55,955 bases of DNA from a virus: IMG/VR virus record IMGVR_UViG_3300020055_002530, positions 1 to 55,955 of that record; one strand, written 5' to 3'. Every line of letters starts with the position of its first letter. Within the stretch, counting starts at the first letter, position 1. The position numbers were made by a program, and so were the translations under genes. The notes under the pieces are model-generated. The model worked only from the letters and a program-made list of their open reading frames with translations, searched no databases and was not told where the DNA came from. Shown piece by piece: positions 27,867-35,666 of the stretch.

Positions 27867-28993
27867 GAGGGTGTCCACCTTTTTCTTGGAACAAGTTTTA
27901 CGTTTCCAAACTGTTTTGTAGATGTATCTGCATAACGTACTCGACCTTCACCATTTGTGTCCCAAATGTCTCCTTGTTCGCCTTCTAGTTGATCAATAAC
28001 TTCATCCTTCATACGTTGAATCATTTTTACAAGTTCAAATATAGCACCTGTCGCGCCTTTGAATTTTGTATTTAAATCAGCAATTTTGGCTTGTTTAGGT
28101 TTGCTTACTTTGCTACGCTCTAACCATTGAAAGAAATCTTGATCGCTTAAATTATCTAGTCTTTTTGCTTTTGCTGTTTGATTTACATATGTATATATGA
28201 TATTTTTTAAATCTGAAAGTCCAGGCACTCCTGCTAAGAAACCGTCGATTTGATCTTTGTGTTTTTGCACAAAGCCTTCAACTGTTTCAATAGCGCCTAA
28301 ATTTACTTGTATTTTTTGCTTATTATAAACAGGTCCTAAAACTATAAGATTATGGTTATTGTTAAACACACTAAAATCTTGCATAGGTTGTTGTGAGCTG
28401 TCTGGCATACCAAAGTCAGGAAAATATGCGTGACCTACTACCATAATGTTGGCTTTGCGAATTTGTCGGCCAAGATCACTTTCTGCTCTTACGTGATAAC
28501 AAGTTTTAGATTTTGGATTTGGACAGAATGTATAAACACCGTTTTCTTGTTTAGGTGGATCTAAAAACAAGCCATCTGCATACACAAAGCCAACAAAGTC
28601 TTTTGGTGTTGCACGATCAAAATCTTCGTATAAACTGGCAAATTTATTGCCAAACTCTTTACGTGCTTCTACTTCTTCTGGTGTTTTAGGATTGCCTGAT
28701 TTGTTTATGATAAAATCTGCAACTTCTTCTGGACTAGTAGCAGCAACACCTTTGGCCCAGGCATTGTGTCCTGCAAGTACAAGTGGTCCACCTTTTTCTG
28801 CACGACCCCAATAAATTTGTGGATTTCCGTCCCATTTCATACGTATGCTTTGCGCACCACTTTCTTGTGCCATATCTTCTAAATGTTCTAGTGCTTCTAG
28901 TGTGCCTGCACTGCCGTAGAAAAACACCAAGTCTTCTAGGTGATTAAATGCCCTACCTAATTGTTTTGCTTCAATCAGTTCTTGGTATCTCAT
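27863..28993 (-). CDS. Conserved T4-like marine phage protein (376 aa)
   Basis: The gene starts MRYQELIEA and contains AQESGAQSIRMKWDGNPQIYWG (K-W-D-G, recalling the KxDG nucleotidyl motif of ligases) with a later GFVYADGLFL and FCPNPKSKTCYHV. This protein is a familiar neighbour of the nucleotidyltransferase in T4-like cyanophages. Whether the KWDG lysine is a nucleotide-accepting residue is only a suggestion. It is linked by ATGA overlaps to both sides. Confidence 0.75.
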   Translation of the reverse strand: MRYQELIEAKQLGRAFNHLEDLVFFYGSAGTLEALEHLEDMAQESGAQSIRMKWDGNPQIYWGRAEKGGPLVLAGHNAWAKGVAATSPEEVADFIINKSGNPKTPEEVEARKEFGNKFASLYEDFDRATPKDFVGFVYADGLFLDPPKQENGVYTFCPNPKSKTCYHVRAESDLGRQIRKANIMVVGHAYFPDFGMPDSSQQPMQDFSVFNNNHNLIVLGPVYNKQKIQVNLGAIETVEGFVQKHKDQIDGFLAGVPGLSDLKNIIYTYVNQTAKAKRLDNLSDQDFFQWLERSKVSKPKQAKIADLNTKFKGATGAIFELVKMIQRMKDEVIDQLEGEQGDIWDTNGEGRVRYADTSTKQFGNVKLVPRKRWTPS

Positions 28994-29796
28994 CTGCTGT
29001 CAGCCAATCTATTGATAAGTTCTACGATTCTATTGTGATTTTTATCTGCTAGAGTAATAACACTTTCTGGTAGTTGCTTACCATCTTTGGCAAACTCATC
29101 TGCTGCTTTTGCTGTAAGCGTATCAAAATCTGGATCACCTCTAAGTGCTGTAATAATAGTTTCTACTGTATGAGTGTCCGACTCTTTAGCATTATTTCCT
29201 AACAATAACTGTGCTATTTCATTCCAGTCATCAGAAACAAATTCATTTGTTTCAGGATTTTGTAATCCAAACTTAGGACTAAATTTATATCCTCGTGCTC
29301 TAGCAATACTTGAAAGTAAGATAGCTCTATCTTTACCACTAAATGCTGCTGTACCTCCACGCTTTGCACCACGTTGAAAATCTGGATTGGTTGTGAACAT
29401 AAAGTCTGTTTGCACATACCCAACACCGCTTTGTATAGGAGTACGAAAATGTACTTGGTCACCTGCGTTATGAATCCAGCCAGCTGTAAATTTACGTCCT
29501 TGATTCATTATTTGATCTTCAGGTACACCATTACTTTTAAGCCATGCCGAAAGTTTAGCAATTAAATCTTCTTTGCTAACTTTATTTGCATCTGTGTTTA
29601 GATCTAAGTCTCCGGAACTGTTCTTTTCAAAAGACCCATCCGGATGATTTTTCTTACCAGTAGTTCCTAGCCAGTCTTCTTCGTCAAATGTTAAACCTGT
29701 GATTTTTTCTATGAACTGAATAGTTGGATGTACATCAGCAGTAGCAATACGCTGTGTAAGTGGTCCTTCATCTGTCTTAAAAACGTTTCCGCCCAT
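28990..29796 (-). CDS. Conserved T4-like marine phage protein (268 aa)
   Basis: It has a DLDLNTDAN segment (about residues 62-70), a nucleotidyltransferase-like G-D-x-D pattern (SGDLDL), and later QTDFMFTTNPDF (about 129). The acidic motifs in this order suggest a nucleotidyltransferase fold of the Pol-beta type, which would fit the neighbouring HxGH and KWDG proteins; this is inference. A late-type octamer and an AGGAG site stand in front. Confidence 0.7.
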   Translation of the reverse strand: MGGNVFKTDEGPLTQRIATADVHPTIQFIEKITGLTFDEEDWLGTTGKKNHPDGSFEKNSSGDLDLNTDANKVSKEDLIAKLSAWLKSNGVPEDQIMNQGRKFTAGWIHNAGDQVHFRTPIQSGVGYVQTDFMFTTNPDFQRGAKRGGTAAFSGKDRAILLSSIARARGYKFSPKFGLQNPETNEFVSDDWNEIAQLLLGNNAKESDTHTVETIITALRGDPDFDTLTAKAADEFAKDGKQLPESVITLADKNHNRIVELINRLADSR

Positions 29797-29797
29797 G

Positions 29798-30277
29798 CTA
29801 ACTCCTTGATATAGTATTTATTATCTTTTGCTTAACTATATCAAAACCCTCATCTTTGACACTTAACTTAAACAGTATACGGTCTTTTGGCGATTTGTCA
29901 ACCGAATGTGTGCGGGTTGTGTTTAATAATGCTGTTTTATAGTAGTATTCGTTGTCACCAAAACGCACCGGAGCAGCACCATCACTGAGTAAAAAGTTAA
30001 TACTGCACGTTGTATCTTGATCCGTGTGGGGAAACAATATTGTGTTTGCTTGTAGCACATAAAACTTTGGTATAGCATCAATGTCAAAGTGTTTGCACAT
30101 TGCATCTGCATATTCTAGTTCTATGTCTTTGAGTATGCGCCAGTTGTTCATTACAAACCTACCGAAACGCCGATCGCTGTAGGGCTGGGTATTATCTTGA
30201 TTTTGATTCCAAAAATCAAGCAGTGTGCTTTTATCAAAATCAAAATCGAAGACTAATATATCTTCGTTATTGATCAT
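29798..30277 (-). CDS. 2OG-Fe(II) oxygenase / aspartyl hydroxylase-like protein
   Basis: The beta-barrel core is LFPHTDQDTTCSINFLLSDG with the H-x-D iron ligands, a distal histidine in NTTRTHSVDKS and an arginine in DRILFKLSV for the 2-oxoglutarate carboxylate. The 159 residues fit a minimal oxygenase fold. The ATG at 30277 is preferred (AAGGA 13 bases upstream) over GTG at 30304. It overlaps the 3' end of a small zinc-ribbon gene. The substrate is unknown; related phage genes are common in the sea. Confidence 0.7.
   Translation of the reverse strand: MINNEDILVFDFDFDKSTLLDFWNQNQDNTQPYSDRRFGRFVMNNWRILKDIELEYADAMCKHFDIDAIPKFYVLQANTILFPHTDQDTTCSINFLLSDGAAPVRFGDNEYYYKTALLNTTRTHSVDKSPKDRILFKLSVKDEGFDIVKQKIINTISRS
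29815..29822 (-). promoter_or_regulatory. T4-type late promoter octamer (AATAAATA)
   Basis: AATAAATA on the minus strand lies 18 bases before the ATG at 29796 and overlaps the 3' end of the 2OG-oxygenase-like gene. It is the nearest promoter candidate for the long run of minus genes down to 14.85 kb. Confidence 0.5.
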
Positions 30278-30425
30278 CTCGTTTTGCGTTTCCTTTTGAT
30301 CCACAATGCGGACAGTGGAATGTGTATCTTTCTATTTGCATTTTTTCCATTGTTGCATAGGTGAACCAGTTTTTGCATTTAGTGCAGGTAAGATGCCATA
30401 TCACTTCTTTTGTTGCTTTAAACAC
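30267..30425 (-). CDS. Small zinc-ribbon protein (52 aa)
   Basis: Translation of the gap between the neighbours gives a complete 52-residue protein, with GTG start at 30425 and AAGGG six bases before it. It contains CTKCKNWF and CPHCGSKG separated by about 20 residues, a classic two-pair zinc ribbon. It overlaps the upstream gene by eight bases (GTGTTTAA) and the downstream one by eleven. Role unknown; small zinc ribbons often bind nucleic acid or act as transcription factors. Confidence 0.7.
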   Translation of the reverse strand: MFKATKEVIWHLTCTKCKNWFTYATMEKMQIERYTFHCPHCGSKGNAKRDDQ

Positions 30426-30648
30426 TTTTTACCCTTCGAAAAAAACCTTCCGGCGATTGTATCGCAGCAATAAGTTCTTCCCACATTCCAGGATTCATTT
30501 CTAAAACAAACTCTACATCAAGTTCTTCGTCATCTTGTGTGATGTACACGATGTCATCATAAGCACGAACTTTGACGTCACCGTGTACACCTGTATCATC
30601 CATTACAGTAATGCATATTTCGTCGTGATCAAACTCTACTGTGTACAT
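30418..30648 (-). CDS. Hypothetical acidic phage protein (76 aa)
   Basis: A small acidic beta-rich protein (TVEFDHDEICITVMDDTG ...) with a conserved-looking MNPGMWEELIAAIQSPEGFFR end. Similar acidic proteins occur in T4-like marine phages. TAAATAT lies six bases before the ATG. No function assigned. Confidence 0.68.
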   Translation of the reverse strand: MYTVEFDHDEICITVMDDTGVHGDVKVRAYDDIVYITQDDEELDVEFVLEMNPGMWEELIAAIQSPEGFFRRVKSV

Positions 30649-30656
30649 AAAGATAT

Positions 30657-32144
30657 TTAGTTGCTGCTTTTACTCACAGAACTCAATACGATCAATAACA
30701 CACTGCTCACGATAAGACCTGGCACAATAGGTTCTACAAAGTTGTAAACACCCAAATCATATGTAATGCCTGTGAACAGTTTTGACTCTTTGAAGTGTAC
30801 GAACAAGATCCACGCAATACTTGTAGCAGCACCACCTAAGAAACTGATCAGCGCATTTGTACCGTTTGTTGCACCACGTGCCATAGCAATAACGTTGGGC
30901 AGCATAGCAGCACCAATAACACCAAAATACAATGCTGTGGCTCTTGCAATAATAGCAGCCTGTCCGTTGAACGCCACTGTCATATACAATGCTAGTATGA
31001 TAACCAAAATCATTGAACCATATGCAACTGTGAGTTTAGGTTGCTCTGTGCTGATAATATCATTGCTGATAGTTGTGCTTAACAAGTGCATCAAACTGTT
31101 CAGTGTTGTAAATGCTGCTGCAAGTACAGTTAGAAACAATGCACTAGACACCCAAGCAGGAAAGCCTGTTTTAATCCAGTATGGCACAATGTTTGCTGTA
31201 CCGCCTGCTGCTTGCATCACTGTTACACCTTCTGTAGCAAATGTATAACTGTTTGCTGTAATAGCTGCTAACATAAACGAAATGATTGCCAGTGCCGGAA
31301 TAACAATACCCCAACGTGCAATACTAGGAAAACTCTCTGCATCTTTGGCTAACATCCAACGTGTTTGTAGTTGTGGCAATGCAATAAGTCCTACTGGAAT
31401 AGTGAATACCAACAGTGTGGTAATCATCAACCAGCCTCTGCTCCAAAACTCAGGCCAAGAATCAAATCCTGTGAAGCCCAGTTTATACAAGCCATCGTCT
31501 GCAGGAACTGCTGTCCAAGCACCTACAAGGTTGTTCCAAAAGTCTGGCGTTTGCATATGCGAAAAGAATGTAATCCCAAGCACAATAAGAGAACCTGCTA
31601 CAACAACAAGTCCTTGCACCATATCATTTTTAATAACACTGTTGATACCGCCATATGCGATCGTAGCAAACACAAGCACACTGAATCCTACAACTGCTAG
31701 TGTGAAGTCAATGCCTGTGAATGTTGTAATAAACTTGCCTACGCCAATCAATACTGCCACACAATAAAATGGAATAAGCCCTACTGTGATTAGGGCCAGC
31801 AGTTTTGATAGTGCTGGTGAGTTGTAGTATTTGCCAATCAACTCAATATAGGTTTTAGCACCAATACGTTGATTTGCTTGCCACACTTTAGGACCTATAT
31901 ACACTGTGGCAAAATAGATTAGCCCTACAAATGGTATTACCATTGTGAGAGGTACTGAGAATCCAATCCAGCCCGCGAGGCCGCCGAAGCCTATAATAGC
32001 ACTTGTAGAGATAAGTGTTGCACCATAGGAAAGTCCTAGGTTTAGGTTGCTGTCTGAAGTTGTCATAAAGTAGTCATCACCTTTTGACCTGTAGGCAACA
32101 TAACCTACAACTGCTACAAACAACAGCATTAAAATAATATTCAT
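30657..32144 (-). CDS. Sodium:solute symporter family protein
   Basis: A 495-residue protein with about 13 hydrophobic segments, N-terminal GLSYGATLISTSAIIGFGGLAGW, AYGGINSVIKNDMVQGL (the family's GG...TD..Q signature) and LAAAFTTLNSLMHLLSTTISND, all typical of the SSS family (PutP/PanF/SGLT), which imports proline, pantothenate, sugars or acetate with Na+. The ATG at 32144 is preceded by AAGGAG; a longer frame reading through the tRNA-Trp gene is rejected. It is full length with no obvious defect, so it may be a functional transporter gained from a host. Confidence 0.88.
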   Translation of the reverse strand: MNIILMLLFVAVVGYVAYRSKGDDYFMTTSDSNLNLGLSYGATLISTSAIIGFGGLAGWIGFSVPLTMVIPFVGLIYFATVYIGPKVWQANQRIGAKTYIELIGKYYNSPALSKLLALITVGLIPFYCVAVLIGVGKFITTFTGIDFTLAVVGFSVLVFATIAYGGINSVIKNDMVQGLVVVAGSLIVLGITFFSHMQTPDFWNNLVGAWTAVPADDGLYKLGFTGFDSWPEFWSRGWLMITTLLVFTIPVGLIALPQLQTRWMLAKDAESFPSIARWGIVIPALAIISFMLAAITANSYTFATEGVTVMQAAGGTANIVPYWIKTGFPAWVSSALFLTVLAAAFTTLNSLMHLLSTTISNDIISTEQPKLTVAYGSMILVIILALYMTVAFNGQAAIIARATALYFGVIGAAMLPNVIAMARGATNGTNALISFLGGAATSIAWILFVHFKESKLFTGITYDLGVYNFVEPIVPGLIVSSVLLIVLSSVSKSSN

Positions 32145-32166
32145 AAAATTTCTCCTTAAAAATATT

Positions 32167-32241
32167 TGGCATAGGTGCAAGGAATCGAACCCTGTCTTTC
32201 GGATTTGGAATCCGACGTGCAACCATTAACACTTCACCCAT
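32167..32241 (-). tRNA. tRNA-Trp (anticodon CCA)
   Basis: The 75 bases fold as a cloverleaf: acceptor ATGGGTG/CACCTAT, anticodon stem TCGGA/TCCGA with loop TTCCAAA, T arm CAGGG TTCGATT CCTTG, discriminator G and an encoded CCA. Confidence 0.93.
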
Positions 32242-32244
32242 ACA

Positions 32245-32330
32245 TGGTGCCTCCATCCAGACTCGAACTGGAACGACCTAAGGTCGAGAGATTTTAAGTC
32301 TCTTGTGTCTACCTATTCCACCATGGAGGC
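32245..32330 (-). tRNA. tRNA-Leu (anticodon TAA)
   Basis: A class II tRNA of 86 bases: acceptor GCCTCCA/TGGAGGC, anticodon loop CTTAAAA, long variable arm CGACC TTA GGTCG, T arm TCCAG TTCGAGT CTGGA, discriminator A, encoded CCA. It reads UUA/UUG, frequent in this AT-rich genome. Confidence 0.95.
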
Positions 32331-32332
32331 GG

Positions 32333-32422
32333 TGGCGGAGCGTGAGGGATTCGAACCCTCGAGACGCTTTCACGTCTGCACCCTTAGCAGGGGTGTGGTT
32401 TCGACCGCTCACCCAACGCTCC
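32333..32422 (-). tRNA. tRNA-Ser (anticodon GCT)
   Basis: A class II tRNA of 90 bases: acceptor GGAGCGT/ACGCTCC, anticodon stem CACCC/GGGTG with loop CTGCTAA, variable arm CAGACG TGAAAG CGTCTC, discriminator G, encoded CCA. It reads AGC/AGU. Confidence 0.95.
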
Positions 32423-32431
32423 TTATTTTTT

Positions 32432-32460
32432 ATTATACTATTCTAGTTATCAGAAGTCAA
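32432..32460 (-). promoter_or_regulatory. Sigma-70 promoter for the tRNA cluster
   Basis: TTGACT (32455-32460) and a perfect TATAAT (32432-32437) with a 17-base spacer stand ten bases before the tRNA-Ser 5' end. The transcript would carry Ser, Leu and Trp tRNAs and could extend into the symporter gene. Confidence 0.75.
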
Positions 32461-32492
32461 CAATAAACTGCGTGTTTTTTGTAAATAATGTT

Positions 32493-33491
32493 ATGATATG
32501 GACAGAATGGGATCCGCTCAAAGAAATCATTGTTGGGCGTGTGTATGATCCAAACGATATAGCACACATTGAAGACGTGGAGTTCCGCAATGGCTTGCAA
32601 AGAATCTTTGAAGAGTCAGAAGAAGATTTCTTTGATCTAGCAGAACTATTTGAGAGCTATGGTGTTGTAGTACACAGGCCCAAGTGTGAATACAGAGGCG
32701 ACTTTCGTTATCCTGCTGTGTGTCCACGTGATATGCATCTTGTGTATGGTGATCAAATCATAGGAACTATTGGTGGCGATCCAAACAGATTTTATGAACG
32801 TCAGCATTATAACGATATTATTTTTTCACTAGATAGAAAGTATGACGGAATGCCTACACCCACACTAGGAGGCTTCTATCAACCATATCGTGCTATGGAA
32901 GGTACACCATTGTATCACGCTGCTAACATACTCAAGTGCGGTGATACGCTGCTGTATACGGAACCATACAACGACAGCACGTATCCAATGACCAGACAGT
33001 TTGGTAGAGGCACATACACAGGTTTAGAATGGATACAGGAACGAGTTGATGCAAAATGGATAGGTTTGCACGAAAGCGGACACGCAGATGGCAAGATTGC
33101 ATTAATCAAGCCAGGACTGCTAATGTGTTGGTTGCCTGAGATGATACCAGACGAACTTAAATCGTGGGACTATATACAAGTACCCAAGCAACCTGTGCCA
33201 GAACAGTTTTGGCAAAGTAAAATGCAACCATTACGTGCCAAAAATGTAGCAACCTGGTTAGACAGTTGGATAGGACACGTAGACGAAACCATATTTGATG
33301 TTAATGTTGTAAGTGTATCGCCTGAACTAGTAATCACAAACGGCTATGACAAAGACATTGCTGCACAACTAAAACGCTATGGTGTAGAAATGGTGCCATT
33401 TAACTTTAGACACAAGTTTTTTTGGGACGGAGGACTGCACTGTGTTACGTTGGATTTAACAAGAGAAGGGACTTGCGAAAGTTATGTATAA
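32493..33491 (+). CDS. Amidinotransferase (arginine:glycine amidinotransferase-like)
   Basis: A complete 332-residue member of the guanidino-group-modifying superfamily. Visible motifs are CPRDMHLVYGDQIIG, HESGHADGKIALIKPGLLM with the catalytic His/Asp and GGLHCVTLDL with the nucleophile Cys near the C-terminus, as in arginine:glycine amidinotransferase (family sequence GGFHCWTCDV). These enzymes move the amidino group of arginine to an amine such as glycine, or hydrolyse it. The ATG at 32493 is chosen over a GTG at 32472. It is the first gene of a plus-strand trio with an oxygenase and a PLP-like enzyme. The acceptor is unknown. Confidence 0.85.
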   Translation: MIWTEWDPLKEIIVGRVYDPNDIAHIEDVEFRNGLQRIFEESEEDFFDLAELFESYGVVVHRPKCEYRGDFRYPAVCPRDMHLVYGDQIIGTIGGDPNRFYERQHYNDIIFSLDRKYDGMPTPTLGGFYQPYRAMEGTPLYHAANILKCGDTLLYTEPYNDSTYPMTRQFGRGTYTGLEWIQERVDAKWIGLHESGHADGKIALIKPGLLMCWLPEMIPDELKSWDYIQVPKQPVPEQFWQSKMQPLRAKNVATWLDSWIGHVDETIFDVNVVSVSPELVITNGYDKDIAAQLKRYGVEMVPFNFRHKFFWDGGLHCVTLDLTREGTCESYV

Positions 33492-34194
33492 TGTTGTATT
33501 AAAAACACCTGAAGTATTAGTAGTAGATGATTTTTTATCGAAAGTGTATTGGGATAGATTGTACAACCAAGTGCAGTTGGATGAATGGACACAAAGCCAA
33601 ACAGACGACAAGTATTGGCACATCACCGATGGACCTAACTATAAAGCCAGCAAACGTTTTCTAAAAGATACACCATTTAACGACAACTATGACATATGGG
33701 CTGAGTGCATAAAAGCATTTGCAGATTACTGTGAAGAAGCACAAGACTTTGTTAAAGGATACACAGACATTGCAATGCGCTGCCATGGATATCCTGTGGG
33801 CAGCAAAAATCCTTGGCACATGGACATGGGTTTTGTTACATATTCATATTATTTGCACAGGCATTGGCAAATCAATTGGGACAGCACATTACTAGTTTTG
33901 CCAAAAGGTTCAGTAGAATATAGACAAATGCTGCTTAAACTAGAAGGCACAAAACAACAGGATACATACGCTGGCACTGGTGCATTGGAAATGTTTGAAC
34001 AAGCAGAAAAAACCAAAAACTTGATGGACTACGGTATGGGTACATTCATATCTCCAAAGCCAAATAGATTGGTGCTTATCAACAAAAATGTTGTACACGG
34101 TATAACTAGGGTAGACAAGGATGCAGGAGAAAACGTGAGACTTACGCTCACAGGCTTTTTTAACTTTTTTGACAAGCAGGTAGTAGATGTTTAG
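33484..34194 (+). CDS. 2OG-Fe(II) dioxygenase-like protein
   Basis: The H-x-D iron-binding pair is WHMDMGF (about residues 117-123), the distal His and Arg are NVVHGITRVD...ENVRLTLTGFF near the C-terminus, the standard double-stranded beta-helix order. The start overlaps the amidinotransferase stop by eight bases. Enzymes of this class hydroxylate amino acids, peptides or small molecules. Together with the neighbours it could hydroxylate a guanidino or amino-acid product (inference). Confidence 0.78.
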   Translation: MYNVVLKTPEVLVVDDFLSKVYWDRLYNQVQLDEWTQSQTDDKYWHITDGPNYKASKRFLKDTPFNDNYDIWAECIKAFADYCEEAQDFVKGYTDIAMRCHGYPVGSKNPWHMDMGFVTYSYYLHRHWQINWDSTLLVLPKGSVEYRQMLLKLEGTKQQDTYAGTGALEMFEQAEKTKNLMDYGMGTFISPKPNRLVLINKNVVHGITRVDKDAGENVRLTLTGFFNFFDKQVVDV

Positions 34195-34960
34195 TAGTAA
34201 AGCTCTGCAGATGAATGATGCAGACGTAAAAGAATTTATAGAAAAATTTGAGTGGAATAGTAACAGTGTTCATAATCCAATTAACTTTGTAAAAAAACAT
34301 AGGAAATGGTTAAAAAATAATACATTTTATTTAAAAGGATTAGACAAATTTGAACATGGATATGTAACAGCAGGTTGCACTGAAGCGTTCCATGAAGTAT
34401 ACAAAGAACATTGTTATGTACTCAACAATGAATACACCTATCATAGAGACAGCGGTATGGCTGCTGTTTGTGATATTGACAGTATACCTCCATTAAGCCG
34501 TTTGATAATAAGTTTTCCTTTTGCTGATACAGGCGAAGTACATAGGCATTGGGATCATATACTTGATGTATGTGAACGCAAAATGATAAGGATTTTTGTT
34601 GACGCTTGTTTGTCTGGTGTAAGTTTGGGTAATTTAGATTTAACTCATCAACGTATTACTCATGTTGCTTTTAGTTTTAGCAAGGCATTTGGCACAGGAT
34701 TTCAACGCACAGGTGTGGTCTATACCAACATGGAAAAAACACCAGCAAGTGTTAGAAATGCACATTTGTATTTGAACCATATGAACATTGATTTACATAT
34801 GAATCTAATGCAACATTTTACTAGTGATTATATATTCAAAAAATATAGAATGAAGCAAATAGACATATGTAAAAAACACAGCCTAATACAATCAGACTGT
34901 GTTTTATTTGGTTTAGAAGATTTTAAAAGAAAGTGTATTACTCGGGCATTGGAAGTTTAA
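34187..34960 (+). CDS. PLP-dependent aminotransferase-like protein (reduced)
   Basis: The segment RIFVDACLSGVSLGN then HVAFSFSKAFGTGFQRTGVV contains the lysine motif (SFSKAFG) of fold-type I PLP enzymes such as aspartate aminotransferase, and GYVTAGCTEAFHEVY fits the phosphate-loop helix. At 257 residues it lacks much of the usual N- and C-terminal small domain, so it is a reduced or specialised version; the Asp that contacts the pyridine N may be the one in FVDACLSG. It overlaps the previous gene by eight bases and runs 23 bases into a convergent gene. Confidence 0.7.
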   Translation: MFSSKALQMNDADVKEFIEKFEWNSNSVHNPINFVKKHRKWLKNNTFYLKGLDKFEHGYVTAGCTEAFHEVYKEHCYVLNNEYTYHRDSGMAAVCDIDSIPPLSRLIISFPFADTGEVHRHWDHILDVCERKMIRIFVDACLSGVSLGNLDLTHQRITHVAFSFSKAFGTGFQRTGVVYTNMEKTPASVRNAHLYLNHMNIDLHMNLMQHFTSDYIFKKYRMKQIDICKKHSLIQSDCVLFGLEDFKRKCITRALEV

Positions 34961-35132
34961 TCACGTTATCTTCTACTTCAACTTTTTCATCGCTTACAAC
35001 AGAAAATTTTACACCGCCATCTAAATCAGTAGCTTCTTCCACATCATCATAGAGTGCTTTTTCAATGCGTGTTACTCTGTCAAGAACTTCATAAAGAAGC
35101 TGAGTAATTTCATAAAGTGAATTATTAGACAT
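34938..35132 (-). CDS. Small acidic coiled-coil phage protein (64 aa)
   Basis: A short helical N-terminus (SLYEITQLLYEVLDRVTRI) and an acidic C-terminus. It is linked by TAATG to the glycine-zipper gene and overlaps the end of the convergent PLP-like gene. Function unknown. Confidence 0.6.
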   Translation of the reverse strand: MSNNSLYEITQLLYEVLDRVTRIEKALYDDVEEATDLDGGVKFSVVSDEKVEVEDNVIKLPMPE

Positions 35133-35635
35133 TACTTGGCTCTCAAACGCACTTCAACTGGAATACGTTGTCCTAGTTGATAGTTGTTGTATGTGTATGC
35201 TGATCCATACACTCCATTCCATTCAAAGGTAATATGATAATCTTTGATTGTGCTAATTTGCTGCCGTGTTATTACTTCAGAACACTGTCTTTGGATTTCG
35301 TATCCAATAATAACTTTTTTGTTGTTTTGGCCTTTATCTGCTGCGATAACACCACCAATAACAGCACCAGCTGCTGCACCTTTGTCATTGCCGCTAACAC
35401 CTTTACCAAGCAAACCGCCTATGATCATACCAGTGAGCACATCGCCTCCTGATGCACCATTGCCTTGTTGTGTTCCGTAAATAGGAACTTCTACATCTTG
35501 ACATTGTGTTGTTGGAACGTTTTGATAACCTGTTGTGTAACGTGGTTCAATTTTAGTAATTCTTGCATATTCAGTAGCAAATGCACTGGTTGCAGTTGCA
35601 AAAAGAACAGCAGTTGTAATCAATAGTTTTTTCAT
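35132..35635 (-). CDS. Glycine-zipper 2TM-like surface protein
   Basis: A secretion signal (MKKLLITTAVLFATATSAFA, cleavage likely after residue 20) is followed by a region rich in Gly/Ala (GMIIGGLLGKGVSGNDKGAA, then GAVIGGVIAADKGQ) like the 17-kDa antigen/glycine-zipper family of envelope proteins. Mature length is about 147 residues. It is probably exported to the periplasm or outer membrane. It has a sigma-70 promoter and a TATAAATA late octamer upstream, so expression could be both early and late. Confidence 0.75.
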   Translation of the reverse strand: MKKLLITTAVLFATATSAFATEYARITKIEPRYTTGYQNVPTTQCQDVEVPIYGTQQGNGASGGDVLTGMIIGGLLGKGVSGNDKGAAAGAVIGGVIAADKGQNNKKVIIGYEIQRQCSEVITRQQISTIKDYHITFEWNGVYGSAYTYNNYQLGQRIPVEVRLRAK

Positions 35636-35658
35636 AATAGCCTCTCCGTGTGTGCCTA

Positions 35659-35666
35659 TATTTATA
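35659..35666 (-). promoter_or_regulatory. Perfect T4-type late promoter octamer (TATAAATA)
   Basis: An exact TATAAATA on the minus strand, 23 bases before the ATG at 35635. Confidence 0.6.

Noticed and set aside
29860-29900. TTGACA and TATACT with a 16-base spacer on the minus strand
   Set aside because: It lies inside the coding sequence of the 2OG-type oxygenase, where the bases encode conserved residues near the distal histidine; probably coincidence.
32145-32222. N-terminal extension of the symporter through the tRNA-Trp gene
   Set aside because: The extra 26 residues are the reverse reading of the tRNA; the ATG at 32144 has a strong AAGGAG site.
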